Positions 8,505-17,689 of a stretch of 64,000 nucleotides of DNA are shown piece after piece. The notes under the pieces are model-generated. The model worked only from the letters and a program-made list of their open reading frames with translations, searched no databases and was not told the origin of the DNA. Positions within the stretch are counted from its first letter, which is position 1, and each line of letters starts with the position of its first letter. Origin of the DNA: Pseudomonas frederiksbergensis (lineage in GTDB: Bacteria; Pseudomonadota; Gammaproteobacteria; Pseudomonadales; Pseudomonadaceae); contig NZ_CP017886.1 of assembly GCF_001874645.1 (NCBI RefSeq), positions 1,488,001 to 1,552,000 on the forward strand, written 5' to 3'. The translations under genes and the position numbers were made by a program.

Positions 8505-9653
8505 TCAAAACGCGCTACGAAAGATCTCCTCGATTTGCCGCTGATCCGCCGCCCGTGGATTGGTCAGGCCGCAGGCGTCTTTCAAGGCATTGGCGGCGAG
8601 GATCGGGATGTCTTGCAGCTTGGCGCCGAGGTCGCGCAAACCGCCGGGAATCTCCACATCCCTGGCCAACGTGCGGATCGCCACGATGGCCGCCTGGGCG
8701 CCCTCCTCCGGGCTGACACCACGGGTGTCAGCACCCAGAGCGCGCGCCACCACCGCCAGGCGTTCGGCGCAGACGGCGGCGTTGAAGCTCTGCACGTGCG
8801 GCAGCAGTACCGCGTTGCATACACCGTGAGGCAAGTCATAAAAGCCGCCCAACTGATGAGCCATCGCATGCACAAACCCCAACGAAGCATTGTTGAATGC
8901 CATGCCGGCGAGGAACTGCGCGTAGGCCATGTTTTCCCGGGCGATCATGTCGCTGCCGTCGCGCACGGCCAGGCGCAGATTGCGGCTGATCAGCTCGATG
9001 GCTTTCAGCGCACAAGCGTCGGTGATCGGATTGGCGGCCGTGGAGACGTAAGCTTCGATAGCGTGGGTCAAGGCGTCCATGCCGGTCGCTGCGGTGAGGC
9101 CTTTGGGCATCGCGGCCATCAGCGCCGGGTCGTTGACCGACAGCAGCGGCGTGACGTTGCGGTCGACGATGGCCATTTTTACGTGACGCGATTCGTCGGT
9201 GATGATGCAGAAACGGGTCATCTCGCTGGCAGTACCGGCCGTGGTATTGATCGCGATCAGCGGCAACTGCGGCTTGATAGATTGGTCGACGCCTTCGTAA
9301 TCCGCGATCTTGCCGCCGTTGGTGGCGCACAGGGCGATGCCTTTGGCACAGTCGTGGGGCGAGCCGCCGCCCAGGGAAATCACGCAATCACACTGGTTGC
9401 GCCGGAGCAGTTCCAGGCCGCTCTCGACGTTGGCAATGGTCGGGTTCGGTTTGGCACCCTCGAAAATTACCGAGTCGATGTCCTGCACCGCCAGTTTTTC
9501 CGCGATCAGGGTTGCCACGCCAGCCTTGGCCAATCCTGCGTCCGTCACGATCAAGGCCTTGCGAAAGCCATAGTTGCGAATGGCGGTCATGGCTTCGTCG
9601 AGGCAACCGATGCCCATGATGTTCACGGCGGGAATGAAAAACGTGCTGGTCAT
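8505..9653 (-). CDS. yiaY: Iron-containing alcohol dehydrogenase (YiaY/ErcA type)
   Basis: The 382-residue group III alcohol dehydrogenase has an N-terminal dinucleotide-binding part with [11 protein letters not shown] near residue 97. It has the iron-ADH signature with metal-binding His residues in [28 protein letters not shown] near residue 260. It should oxidise or reduce a short-chain alcohol/aldehyde or 3-hydroxy amino acid with NAD(H) and Fe2+. The yiaY symbol rests on overall similarity, and the substrate is unproven. The ATG at 9653 has AAGGA 6-7 bases upstream. Not in an operon. Confidence 0.82.
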   Translation of the reverse strand: MTSTFFIPAVNIMGIGCLDEAMTAIRNYGFRKALIVTDAGLAKAGVATLIAEKLAVQDIDSVIFEGAKPNPTIANVESGLELLRRNQCDCVISLGGGSPHDCAKGIALCATNGGKIADYEGVDQSIKPQLPLIAINTTAGTASEMTRFCIITDESRHVKMAIVDRNVTPLLSVNDPALMAAMPKGLTAATGMDALTHAIEAYVSTAANPITDACALKAIELISRNLRLAVRDGSDMIARENMAYAQFLAGMAFNNASLGFVHAMAHQLGGFYDLPHGVCNAVLLPHVQSFNAAVCAERLAVVARALGADTRGVSPEEGAQAAIVAIRTLARDVEIPGGLRDLGAKLQDIPILAANALKDACGLTNPRAADQRQIEEIFRSAF

Positions 9654-9796
9654 GACCATTCCTTTTCGATAGGGCCGAACCGGCAACCCCGATTCAGCGG
9701 ATCCCCAAAGGATCGACCCATCCGTTACCGCGCATGTTGATCTGGCTCAACACCCGGTCGTGATAAAGTCTGCGCCCTGCACTCCACCTGCTTGAG

Positions 9797-10828
9797 ATGA
9801 CCGACGCGATGACCGATTTCCAGGAATTTGATGCCCGACTAGAAGACTGGAATGCGTTGCGCGCAACCACCCCGTTCAGCGGCCTGCTGGTGGGTAACGG
9901 CGCCAGCCGCGCGGTGTGGGATGACTTTGGTTACGACTCGCTGTTCGAGAACGCCCGCACGGTCGAAGAAAAGCCGTTGAGCCAGTCCGAGCTGAGCGTG
10001 TTCGACGCGATGCAAACCCGCAGCTTTGAACAAGTGCTGGGGGCGCTGAAAACCACCAGCCGGGTCAACAAGGCCTTGGCCGTGAGCTCCGCCGCACCAC
10101 GCAATCGCTACTACGCGATCAAGGAAGCACTGATCAACACCGTGCACACGGTGCACATCCCGTGGCGCCTGGTGCAAGCCGCAAGCCTGGCGGCGATCAA
10201 TCAGGAATTGAGCACGTATCCGACGGTGTTCACCACCAACTACGACCTGCTCAACTATTGGGCGATCCAGCACCAACCCGACGCTATCAGCGACCTGTTT
10301 CACGGCACCGAGCCGAGCTTCGACCTGAGTGCCAGCGCCGCTGACAAAACCCGCCTGCTTTACCTGCACGGCGGCCTGCACTTGGTGCGCAACCAAGACG
10401 GCACCGCACGCAAACTGACCTCGACCGAGGGCACGCTGCTGGGCAGTTTTGCAATCAACAACACGATCAAAACCCTCGACGATGTGCCGCTGTTCGTTAG
10501 CGAAGGCACCTCTGAAGACAAGCTCAAGACCATCCGCAGTTCGGATTACCTGTCGTTCTGCTACGACCAGTTACTGAGCCAGCACGACGCACTGTGCATC
10601 TTCGGCCACAGCCTGGGCAAGCAGGACAATCACATCATTCATGCGCTGCGCCAGGCGCAACCGAAGACCGTGGCGATCTCGATTTACCCGCGCAGCGCGG
10701 CGTTCATCCAGAGCCAGAAGCGGCATTACGCGAAGGTGTTTGAAGGAATCGGCGTGGAGCTACGGTTTTTTGATTCGAAGAGCCATGCGTTGGGTAGCCC
10801 CCAATTGACCGTTCCGGTCGAGGTCTGA
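9797..10828 (+). CDS. DUF4917 family SIR2-like protein
   Basis: The 343-residue soluble protein shows a SIR2-type NAD-binding pattern: LLVGNGASRAVWDDFGYDSLF (residues about 30-50, glycine loop), VFTTNYDLLNYWA (about 145), LYLHGGLHL (about 193), and IFGHSLGKQDNHII (about 275). The Asn-Tyr-Asp and His motifs correspond to the catalytic positions of SIR2-like NADases. SIR2-like domains occur in several anti-phage systems, where they destroy NAD+. No partner gene is adjacent, so a defence role here is only a hypothesis. An in-frame ATG at 9809 is an alternative start. Confidence 0.8.
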   Translation: MTDAMTDFQEFDARLEDWNALRATTPFSGLLVGNGASRAVWDDFGYDSLFENARTVEEKPLSQSELSVFDAMQTRSFEQVLGALKTTSRVNKALAVSSAAPRNRYYAIKEALINTVHTVHIPWRLVQAASLAAINQELSTYPTVFTTNYDLLNYWAIQHQPDAISDLFHGTEPSFDLSASAADKTRLLYLHGGLHLVRNQDGTARKLTSTEGTLLGSFAINNTIKTLDDVPLFVSEGTSEDKLKTIRSSDYLSFCYDQLLSQHDALCIFGHSLGKQDNHIIHALRQAQPKTVAISIYPRSAAFIQSQKRHYAKVFEGIGVELRFFDSKSHALGSPQLTVPVEV

Positions 10829-10848
10829 CGGATCGTTCCCCAATGTAT

Positions 10849-11193
10849 TCAAAACACCGGCAAGGTTTTGTCCTTGATCACCTTGGTCGGCCCGTTGGCC
10901 TTGACGCTGGCGATGCCTTTTTCCCGCGCAGCGTCGGAAGAATAAGCTTCACTGCTGCCGATGATCTGATGGTTGGCAGCCTTGAGGTTGAAATAAGGAT
11001 GGCCATCCTTGGTGGACTTTTTCTCGTAGCATTCATCCAGTGGGCTATTGGTCTGAACCGAGGCGATGCCGCTATCAGCGGCGCTGCGTGTGGTGTACAG
11101 CTCGCTGGTGAGAATGGTTTCGGCGTTGGCCGCTTTCAGCACAAAGCGAAATTGGCCATTGCTGCTTTTGCTCAACTCATACCATCCAGACAT
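10849..11193 (-). CDS. yegP: YegP family protein (two DUF1508 repeats)
   Basis: The 114-residue protein contains two tandem DUF1508 repeats, GWYELSKSSNGQFRFVLKAANAETILTSE and GHPYFNLKAANHQIIGSSEAY, each ending in a GIASV.aN segment. It is very close in plan to E. coli YegP. The function is unknown. The start at 11193 begins MSGWYEL as in the family, and a 14-codon upstream extension is unsupported. It converges with the DUF4917 gene. Confidence 0.92.
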   Translation of the reverse strand: MSGWYELSKSSNGQFRFVLKAANAETILTSELYTTRSAADSGIASVQTNSPLDECYEKKSTKDGHPYFNLKAANHQIIGSSEAYSSDAAREKGIASVKANGPTKVIKDKTLPVF

Positions 11194-11298
11194 GCATCTA
11201 CTCCTGTCGATTGAAAGGGCTGGGACTACGCCCACTGAGTAAAGCCCTTCTTAAGCATTTGACCACTTCGAAAGGCACAGCTCATATGCCACGAGACA

Positions 11299-11327
11299 AA
11301 TAGTAATAATTCTCGATATCATTCGCG
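11299..11327 (+). promoter_or_regulatory. Possible Fur box upstream of the sigma-factor gene
   Basis: The AT-rich stretch AATAGTAATAATTCTC followed by GATATCATT partly matches the Fur consensus. It lies 35-65 bases before the sigma gene. Iron-starvation sigma factors of this family are usually Fur-repressed. The match is imperfect, so this is an inference. Confidence 0.4.
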
Positions 11328-11363
11328 GCATTTCTGCGCCCGACTTCGACAAGAAGGATATCC

Positions 11364-11900
11364 ATGCCTCACCTCAAGCCCGACCCACTGTCGGCTGACT
11401 CCTTTCGCGGATTTTATGCGGACATCCTGCATTACCTGCGTAAACGCACAGACAACGCCAGCGATGCGGCGGACATGACCCAGGACGTCTTCACCCAATG
11501 GCTCGATTACCGTGATCGGGCAAAGGTCGAGCAGCCGCGTGCGTTTCTGTTTCAGATGGCGCGCAACCTGCTCCGCGATCATTGGCGACGACAGAAAGTC
11601 CGGCATGTTGTGCACACTGAATCGGCGGTCAATAACGAGCCAACCGCCGATGAGAAAAACGATCCCTTGCCGGCCGCTCAACGCCTGCAACACCTGGAGC
11701 GCTTGAAAGAGGTGCTGGCCGAACTCTCGCCACGCCGAAAGGAAGCCCTGATGCTGCACCGCTTCGAAGGACTGAGCCAGGCGCAGATCGCCGAACGCAT
11801 GGGGATCTCCATCAGCATGGTGGAAAAACACATCGCCTTTGCCCTGCTGCATTGCAAACAACGCCTACAACAAGAACGCAGCAAGGAGCAGCCAGAATGA
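11364..11900 (+). CDS. hxuI: FecI-like ECF sigma factor (HxuI-like)
   Basis: The 178-residue sigma-70 family ECF factor has region 2 (residues about 13-75, DAADMTQDVFTQWLDY and FLFQMARNLLRDHWRR) and region 4 (about 120-170, LSPRRKEALMLHRFEGLSQAQIAERMGISISMVEKHIAFAL). It should direct RNA polymerase to the receptor gene downstream when released by the anti-sigma factor. The gene order sigma, anti-sigma, STN-containing receptor defines cell-surface signalling. The hxu symbol rests on resemblance of the receptor to the P. aeruginosa haem receptor. AAGGA lies 5 bases before the start. Confidence 0.85.
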   Translation: MPHLKPDPLSADSFRGFYADILHYLRKRTDNASDAADMTQDVFTQWLDYRDRAKVEQPRAFLFQMARNLLRDHWRRQKVRHVVHTESAVNNEPTADEKNDPLPAAQRLQHLERLKEVLAELSPRRKEALMLHRFEGLSQAQIAERMGISISMVEKHIAFALLHCKQRLQQERSKEQPE

Positions 11901-12862
11901 CCGGCCTTTCAGGCATCGACAACGACATCGATCGTCACAACAGCATCGATGCTCAGGCTGCTGACTGGTTCACGCGCAATCGCAACGACCACAGCCATGC
12001 CACACGCAAGGCCTTCAGCCTCTGGATGGCCGAACCTGCCCACGCCCTGGCCTACCATGAGTTCGAACAGCTGTGGGCTGATCTGGTCCAATTGCAGCCA
12101 CTCAACATTTCCCTGCCGTTGCCCGTGCGCAAACCCGCTGCGTGGCGTGCGTCCCTGGCGATTGCCGCGGCGTTGGTCTGCGCGCTACTGGCTTTCAACC
12201 TCGGAGCGCCCCATGAAGTCTTCGAGCGCCAGATCGCCGCACATGTCAAAGGCTCGCGAACCTTCAATTTGCCGGACGGCAGCACGCTCCATGTGAACGC
12301 CAATACCCGATTGCGCATCGACTTCAACAACCAGCAACGCAACCTCTACCTCGATCAGGGTCAGCTCTATCTGGAAGTCGCGCCAGACAAGGAGCGCCCG
12401 CTGTGGGTGCATTCTGGCGAGGCCACTGTACGCGTGGTCGGCACCGGTTTTGACGTACGTCGCGGGCACCAGCAGATGGTTGTCAGTGTCGCCCACGGTC
12501 AGGTGGCGTTCGCCCCGGACAGCACCACCACGACCTCGACCTTGCTCGGCGCCCGACAACAAGCCACCTGGGATTTCACCAAGGGCACCTTGCAACAGCA
12601 AACCCTGAGCGACGGCGAAGTGGCTGACTGGCGCAGCGGGCACTTGTCGTTTCGCAACCGCGAACTGGCCAGCCTGGTGGATGAGTTGAACCTGTACCGA
12701 GCCAAACCAGTGCTGTTGGCCGATGGCCCGCTGAGCCGTTTCAAGGTCTCGGGCACGCTCGACGTCGACGATCCGGATGCATTGATCAAAGCCCTGCCGG
12801 CGCTGATCCCGGTCAAAACCGTGGCCCTGGCAGACGGTCGGGTGCGCATTGAAGCCCGATGA
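11897..12862 (+). CDS. hxuR: FecR-like anti-sigma factor (HxuR-like)
   Basis: The 321-residue inner-membrane protein has a cytoplasmic N-terminal FecR segment (FTRNRNDHSHATRKAFSLWMAEPAHALAYHEFEQLWADL), one membrane helix near residue 90 (SLAIAAALVCALLAFNL), and a periplasmic FecR domain (FNLPDGSTLHVNANTRLRI, WVHSGEATVRVVGTGFDVR). It keeps the sigma factor inactive until the receptor signals. The ATG overlaps the sigma stop by 4 bases (ATGA), so the pair is translationally coupled. Confidence 0.88.
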   Translation: MTGLSGIDNDIDRHNSIDAQAADWFTRNRNDHSHATRKAFSLWMAEPAHALAYHEFEQLWADLVQLQPLNISLPLPVRKPAAWRASLAIAAALVCALLAFNLGAPHEVFERQIAAHVKGSRTFNLPDGSTLHVNANTRLRIDFNNQQRNLYLDQGQLYLEVAPDKERPLWVHSGEATVRVVGTGFDVRRGHQQMVVSVAHGQVAFAPDSTTTTSTLLGARQQATWDFTKGTLQQQTLSDGEVADWRSGHLSFRNRELASLVDELNLYRAKPVLLADGPLSRFKVSGTLDVDDPDALIKALPALIPVKTVALADGRVRIEAR

Positions 12863-12868
12863 AGTACC

Positions 12869-12908
12869 CACATGAGAATATTTTTCATTCGCATGTGAGG
12901 TTTTTTTT
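12869..12908 (+). terminator. Hairpin with T-run between anti-sigma and receptor genes
   Basis: CACATG.GAAT and ATTC.CATGTG form an imperfect stem (12869-12897) followed by AGG and a run of eight T. It sits 6 bases after the anti-sigma stop and 76 bases before the receptor start. It should terminate much of the sigma/anti-sigma transcript, leaving the receptor mainly to its own sigma-dependent promoter. Confidence 0.65.
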
Positions 12909-12983
12909 CGCTACCGCGTCTTCCTCGGGTCTGCGTTGTGTACGCACGCCTTTTTGGCCTTTGTTGCCGCCCCGGGGGATTTA

Positions 12984-15542
12984 ATGTTTCGCGCGTCTGA
13001 TCATCTTCAACTGCTGTGCTCTCGCCCGACCCTGATCGCCGCCTGCCTGGCGTTCAGCCTGCAAGCCCAAGCCGAATCGATCAGCCTGCACTTGCCAGTC
13101 CAACCGTTGGCGACCTCGCTGAGTCAGATTGGCCAGCAGGCGAAGATCCAGTTGCTGTTCGATGAGGCGCAGTTACGCACTGTCACTGCCCCGGCGCTCG
13201 ATGGCGAGTTCAGCCCGGAAGCGGCCATCCGCCAATTGCTGAAGAACAGCCCGTTCAGTTTGATCAAGATCGACCAGACGTTCGTCGTGCGCCTGGAGGG
13301 CAGCAGCACCAGCAGTGGCCAGTCCCTGCAACTCGATGCCCAGAGCGTGATCGGCACCGGCACCGAAGTCGACTCCAGCACGGTCGGTCGCTCAACCCTG
13401 AACCAGGCCGACATCGACCGCCACCAGCCCAACAACATCCCCAGCCTGCTGGCAACCCTGCCCGGCGTCACCATGGGCGGCTCGATGAAACCGGGTGGCC
13501 AGACCATTAACATCTGGGGCCTGGGCGATGCTGAAGACGTACCGATGACCGTCGACGGTGCGACTAAAAGTGGCTTCGAGCGTTATCAGCAAGGGACGAT
13601 TTTCATCGAGCCCGAGCTGATCAAAAGCATCGAAGTCGAAAAAGGTCCGCACTCGCCTTTCACCGGCAACGGTGGCTTCGGCGGCACCGTGCACATGGAA
13701 ACCAAGGACGCCCCGGACCTGCTGCAAGAAGGTCGCGACACCGGTGCCATGGTCAAATATGGCTACTCCAGCAACGACCATCAGCAGGTTTACAGCTCGG
13801 CGCTGTTCGGGCGTACCGACGATGGCCGCGCCGATGCATTGGTGTACATCACCCAACGTGACGGCGGCGACATGAAGCTGGCCGGAAAAATCGACGACCC
13901 TGAGCATAATTTCCCGATCAACCCTCAGCGCCTGCCGAACAGCGCGCAGGACCTGGACGGTCAGCTGTTCAAGCTCAATTTGCACCTGAACGATGGGCAC
14001 AGCGTCGGCATGTCCTACTCGCGCTCCTACAGTGAGCGCTGGACACCGTTTTCGTCGGCCAGTTTCCCTAGCCCGCCGAACCAGGCCGCCATCGACAAGT
14101 ACGGCTACGAAAATGCCTTGAAGCGCTTCCTCGCCAACCGCCAGACCACCGACACCACCTGGTCGACCAAGTACCTGTATCAACCGCTGGATAACCCGCT
14201 GGTGGATTTCAAGATCAGCTATTCGGAGTCCAACACCGACCAGACCGACGAACGCGGTGAAACGGCGTTTTACCAGACCGCTACCGGCGGGCGAAAAATG
14301 GACACGGCCTACAAGGATCGGATCCTTGAGCTACGCAACATCAGCCTGTTTGCCTCAGGGCCTTTGGAACATGCCGTGACCACCGGCGTGCAAATCCGCA
14401 AACACTCCCGCGATACCGAAATGTGGATGCCGGGCAAGGCCTACGACACGGCAAAGTACAACTACGGTTACTTCCAGCCCAACTTCATGCCGCAGGGTAA
14501 AGTCGACACCCACAGTTTCTACGTGCAGGACGCCGTCACCCTGGGCGACTTCACCCTGACGCCATCCCTGCGTTACGACCACGTACGCAACCGTGGCGAG
14601 GCCAACGAGGCGCCGTACTACAACAACCCGAATCCGGCCTTCGGCCACGACTACAGCGATCAGACCTACACCGGATGGTCGCCACGGCTGTCGGCGTTCT
14701 GGAAAGTCACACCCAATGTGGCGCTGTTCGCCGACTACAGCAAAACCTGGCGCGCGCCGGTCATCGACGAGCAGTACGAAGTGCAGGGCCTGGGCAGTCG
14801 CACCGCCACCAGCACCGATCTCGATCCGGAACGCATCACTGCGTTGCGCGCCGGCAACATCACCAGTTTCGCCAACGTCTTTGCCGACCGCGACAGCGTG
14901 CAGATCCGCACTACGCTGTTCCATAACAAGATCGAAGACGAGATTTTCCGGGCCACCGGTGTCGGCTGCGAGCATCAGGCGATCAAGGGCGGGACCATTG
15001 CCTCGGACTGCAAGAACATGGGGCCGATGGGCAACTACCGCAATATCGGTGGTTTGACCATCAAGGGCTTCGAAGTCGAAAGTTTCTACGACTCCACGTA
15101 TCTGTTCGGCTCGTTGTCCTACTCATGGATTACCGGCAAGCATGAAGGTGCCTACACCAACCCATGGGGACCGGACGTGTGGGCGCGAGATATTCCGCCG
15201 GCCAAATGGATTGCCGTATTGGGTGTGAAAATCCCGAGCTGGGACGCTCAGGTCGGTTGGCAAGGTGAGTTCGTGCGCAAGACTGATCGCCTGCCCAGTG
15301 ACCACTACGGCTCAGGTAAAAACACCGTCGGTGACGTGTTCTACGACCAGTACCCCAACGACAGCTACAACACCCAGGGACTGTTCGCCAACTGGAAACC
15401 GCAGCAGCCATACCTCAAAGGCACCGAGGTCAACTTCACGGTCGATAACCTGTTCAATAGCGAGTTCCGCCCGGCCCTCAGCGGTGACCGCGCCTACACC
15501 CAAGGGCGCAATGCCAAGGTCAGCGTGACGCGGTTCTTCTGA
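12984..15542 (+). CDS. hxuA: TonB-dependent receptor with STN signalling domain (HxuA-like haem receptor)
   Basis: The 852-residue outer-membrane protein has a signal peptide (to about residue 35), then a secretin/TonB short N-terminal domain (LPVQPLATSLSQIGQQAKIQLLFDEAQLR, about 38-110). A plug follows (LLATLPGVTMGGSMKPGGQ, IEVEKGPHSPFTGNGGFGGTVH), then a 22-strand barrel ending KVSVTRFF with the usual C-terminal Phe. The WRAPVIDEQYE segment recalls the FRAP box of haem receptors. The STN domain passes the ligand signal to the FecR-like protein. Length and gene order fit P. aeruginosa HxuA. The exact ligand is inferred. The ATG follows GGGGGA. Confidence 0.82.
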   Translation: MFRASDHLQLLCSRPTLIAACLAFSLQAQAESISLHLPVQPLATSLSQIGQQAKIQLLFDEAQLRTVTAPALDGEFSPEAAIRQLLKNSPFSLIKIDQTFVVRLEGSSTSSGQSLQLDAQSVIGTGTEVDSSTVGRSTLNQADIDRHQPNNIPSLLATLPGVTMGGSMKPGGQTINIWGLGDAEDVPMTVDGATKSGFERYQQGTIFIEPELIKSIEVEKGPHSPFTGNGGFGGTVHMETKDAPDLLQEGRDTGAMVKYGYSSNDHQQVYSSALFGRTDDGRADALVYITQRDGGDMKLAGKIDDPEHNFPINPQRLPNSAQDLDGQLFKLNLHLNDGHSVGMSYSRSYSERWTPFSSASFPSPPNQAAIDKYGYENALKRFLANRQTTDTTWSTKYLYQPLDNPLVDFKISYSESNTDQTDERGETAFYQTATGGRKMDTAYKDRILELRNISLFASGPLEHAVTTGVQIRKHSRDTEMWMPGKAYDTAKYNYGYFQPNFMPQGKVDTHSFYVQDAVTLGDFTLTPSLRYDHVRNRGEANEAPYYNNPNPAFGHDYSDQTYTGWSPRLSAFWKVTPNVALFADYSKTWRAPVIDEQYEVQGLGSRTATSTDLDPERITALRAGNITSFANVFADRDSVQIRTTLFHNKIEDEIFRATGVGCEHQAIKGGTIASDCKNMGPMGNYRNIGGLTIKGFEVESFYDSTYLFGSLSYSWITGKHEGAYTNPWGPDVWARDIPPAKWIAVLGVKIPSWDAQVGWQGEFVRKTDRLPSDHYGSGKNTVGDVFYDQYPNDSYNTQGLFANWKPQQPYLKGTEVNFTVDNLFNSEFRPALSGDRAYTQGRNAKVSVTRFF

Positions 15543-15547
15543 CAGCA

Positions 15548-15571
15548 GATCGTTCCTGCATGGGAACGATC
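15548..15571. terminator. GATCGTTCC palindrome, bidirectional terminator candidate
   Basis: GATCGTTCC and GGAACGATC form a perfect 9-bp stem with a 6-base loop between two convergent genes. It is a short relative of the repeat at 4203. Its right arm contains the stop codon of the minus-strand RHH gene. Confidence 0.6.
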
Positions 15572-15875
15572 ATTTCTGCGCTGTACGCACCACCGCCAAC
15601 TCCGGTGGTGCAACCCGGCGCTGGCTCAAGTAGCGGGTGCAACTGACCCGCAGAAACGAAGCGAAATTCACCACTTCGCCACGGTAGTCCATTACCTCTT
15701 CATAGAGCTTGGCGATCAACTGGTTGGTGGTCATGCCATCGACTTCGGCGATTTCGCTGAGGATGTCCCAGAACGAGTTCTCCAGCCGCAGCGTGGTCAC
15801 CACCCCACAGATGCGCAGCGAGCGCGAGCGTGACTCGTACAGAATCGGGTCGGCTTTGACGTACAGCTCGCACAT
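15570..15875 (-). CDS. Ribbon-helix-helix domain protein
   Basis: The 101-residue protein has an RHH-like core: ICGVVTTLRLENSFWDILSEIAEVDGMTTNQLIAKLYEEVMD, then SFLRVSCTRYLSQR. This matches the RHH_4 type found in many Pseudomonas genomes. DNA targets are unknown. The start at 15875 follows GGAGG. It lies 14 bases after the PfpI-like gene and is probably cotranscribed with it. The stop codon overlaps a palindromic repeat. Confidence 0.75.
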   Translation of the reverse strand: MCELYVKADPILYESRSRSLRICGVVTTLRLENSFWDILSEIAEVDGMTTNQLIAKLYEEVMDYRGEVVNFASFLRVSCTRYLSQRRVAPPELAVVRTAQK

Positions 15876-15889
15876 GCGCAGCCCTCCGC

Positions 15890-16471
15890 TTACAAGGTGA
15901 TTTGGGTGCCCAGCAGACCGAGGAAACCGGCCAGCCAGCTCGGGTGCGCCGGCCAGGCGGGTGCCGTCGCCAGATTGCCCTGAACGTGGCCTTGCGTCAC
16001 CGGAATATCGATGAACGTGCCACCGGCCAAACGCACTTCTGGCGCACAGGCGGGATAAGCGCTGCATTCGCGACCTTCCAGAATCCCCGCCGCCGCCAGC
16101 AATTGCGCACCATGGCAAACCGCCGCAATCGGTTTGCCGGCCTTGTCGAAGGCTTGCACCAGTTGCAGGACTTTTTCGTTCAGGCGCAGGTATTCCGGCG
16201 CCCGACCACCCGGCACCAGCAACGCGTCGTAGTCCGCCGCATCGACCTTGGCAAAGTCGAAGTTCAGCGCGAACAGGTGACCGGGTTTCTCGCTGTAGGT
16301 CTGGTCGCCTTCAAAATCATGGATCGCAGTGCGCACGGTCTGCCCGGCGGTTTTGTCCGGGCACACCGCGTGCACCGTGTGACCGACCATCAGCAGCGCC
16401 TGAAACGGCACCATCACTTCGTAGTCTTCGACATAATCGCCGACCAGCATCAGAATTTTTTTCGCGGCCAT
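15890..16471 (-). CDS. DJ-1/PfpI family protein
   Basis: The 193-residue protein has the class I glutamine amidotransferase-like fold: [23 protein letters not shown] at the start, [15 protein letters not shown] near residue 85, and the nucleophile elbow [14 protein letters not shown] with Cys near residue 117. Family members act as glyoxalase, deglycase, chaperone or protease. Which applies cannot be read from the sequence. It is the first gene of a two-gene unit with the RHH protein. Confidence 0.87.
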   Translation of the reverse strand: MAAKKILMLVGDYVEDYEVMVPFQALLMVGHTVHAVCPDKTAGQTVRTAIHDFEGDQTYSEKPGHLFALNFDFAKVDAADYDALLVPGGRAPEYLRLNEKVLQLVQAFDKAGKPIAAVCHGAQLLAAAGILEGRECSAYPACAPEVRLAGGTFIDIPVTQGHVQGNLATAPAWPAHPSWLAGFLGLLGTQITL

Positions 16472-16557
16472 GGGGATGACTCCTCTGGTAAATACTTGGG
16501 CAGGAAGGAGTATTCAAGGTAGTCCGAATCCTGCGGGACGGGTAATAACCAGCTACT

Positions 16558-16643
16558 ACGTAGGAGCTGCCGCAGGCTGCGATCTTTTGATTTTTGGTGT
16601 TGCTGGAATCGCTAGAAGATCGCAGCCTTCGGCAGCTCCTACG
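16558..16643. repeat. REP doublet (REPIN)
   Basis: ACGTAGGAGCTGCCGCAGGC runs into TGCGATCTTTT and is answered about 25 bases later by the inverted copy AGAAGATCGCAGCC followed by TTCGGCAGCTCCTACGT. The pair can fold into one long hairpin. It is one of six such doublets in the window. Confidence 0.85.
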
Positions 16644-16759
16644 TTGGGGGCATCACCCCCAACTGTACGGATAACTTTGCGGCCAGCTGTAAGCGCGTAA
16701 ATCCGGGGTTTATGGCTAGATGAAAGCTCTCCCGCCACTTTCGAATGCTGGTTACCGTT

Positions 16760-17689
16760 ATGTCCTCGCGCGAAAACACCGGCATGGCTCTGGGCCTGCT
16801 CGGCGTCGTCATCTTCAGCCTGACCCTGCCCTTCACCCGGATCGTGGTGCAGGAAGTCCATCCGTTGCTCAATGGTCTGGGCCGAGCATTGTTCGCGGCG
16901 ATTCCGGCGGCGTTGTTGCTGCTCTGGCGACGGGAGAAATGGCCAACCTGGAAACAGATCAAAGGTCTGAGCCTGGTGATCGCCGGAGTTATTCTCGGCT
17001 TCCCGGTGCTCTCGGCCTGGGCCATGCAAACGCTGCCAGCGTCCCATGGCGCGCTGGTCAACGGTTTGCAGCCGCTGTGCGTGGCGCTGTATGCGGCGTG
17101 GTTGTCCCATGAGCGACCGTCGAAAGCCTTCTGGGCCTGTGCTGCATTGGGCAGTGCATTGGTCCTGAGTTACGCGTTGATCAGTGGTGCCGGCAGCATC
17201 CAGGCCGGTGATGTGTTGATGCTCGGAGCGATTGCCATCGGCGGTCTGGGGTACGCCGAAGGTGGCCGGTTGGCCAAGGAGATAGGCGGCTGGCAGGTGA
17301 TCTGCTGGGCGCTGGTGCTGTCGACACCGCTGTTGATCGGCCCGGTGACGTATTTGGCGCTACAGCACCAAGGCGGGATTTCGGCGAAAACCTGGTGGGC
17401 CTTCGGTTATGTGTCGCTGTTCTCGCAGTTCATCGGTTTCTTCGCCTGGTACGCCGGACTGGCGATGGGTGGCATCGCCCGGGTGAGTCAGATCCAATTG
17501 CTGCAGATCTTCTTCACCATCGCCTTCTCGGCGCTGTTCTTTGGCGAACACATCGAACCGATTACCTGGCTGTTTGCGGTCGGGGTGATCGTCACCGTGA
17601 TGCTCGGGCGCAAAACCAGCGTGCGCCCGGCTGAACAGCAAAAGATCGCAGGCTTCGGCAGCTCCTACGCCGACCGCGGGAAACCGTAG
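16760..17689 (+). CDS. EamA/DMT family exporter
   Basis: The protein of about 309 residues has ten predicted membrane helices in two EamA repeats (GMALGLLGVVIFSLTLPFTRIVV; second repeat from DVLMLGAIAIGGLGYAEG). The YGLA-type segment IGFFAWYAGLAMGGIARVSQIQLLQ is characteristic. It probably exports a metabolite or drug; the substrate is unknown. The start is uncertain (16745 or 16760), as neither has a good ribosome site. The last 16 or so residues and the stop codon lie inside a REP doublet, so the tail is repeat-derived. Confidence 0.82.
   Translation: MSSRENTGMALGLLGVVIFSLTLPFTRIVVQEVHPLLNGLGRALFAAIPAALLLLWRREKWPTWKQIKGLSLVIAGVILGFPVLSAWAMQTLPASHGALVNGLQPLCVALYAAWLSHERPSKAFWACAALGSALVLSYALISGAGSIQAGDVLMLGAIAIGGLGYAEGGRLAKEIGGWQVICWALVLSTPLLIGPVTYLALQHQGGISAKTWWAFGYVSLFSQFIGFFAWYAGLAMGGIARVSQIQLLQIFFTIAFSALFFGEHIEPITWLFAVGVIVTVMLGRKTSVRPAEQQKIAGFGSSYADRGKP

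Noticed and set aside
8421-9740. 439-codon plus-strand frame across the alcohol dehydrogenase gene
   Set aside because: Opposite strand clearly encodes an iron-containing dehydrogenase with intact signature motifs.
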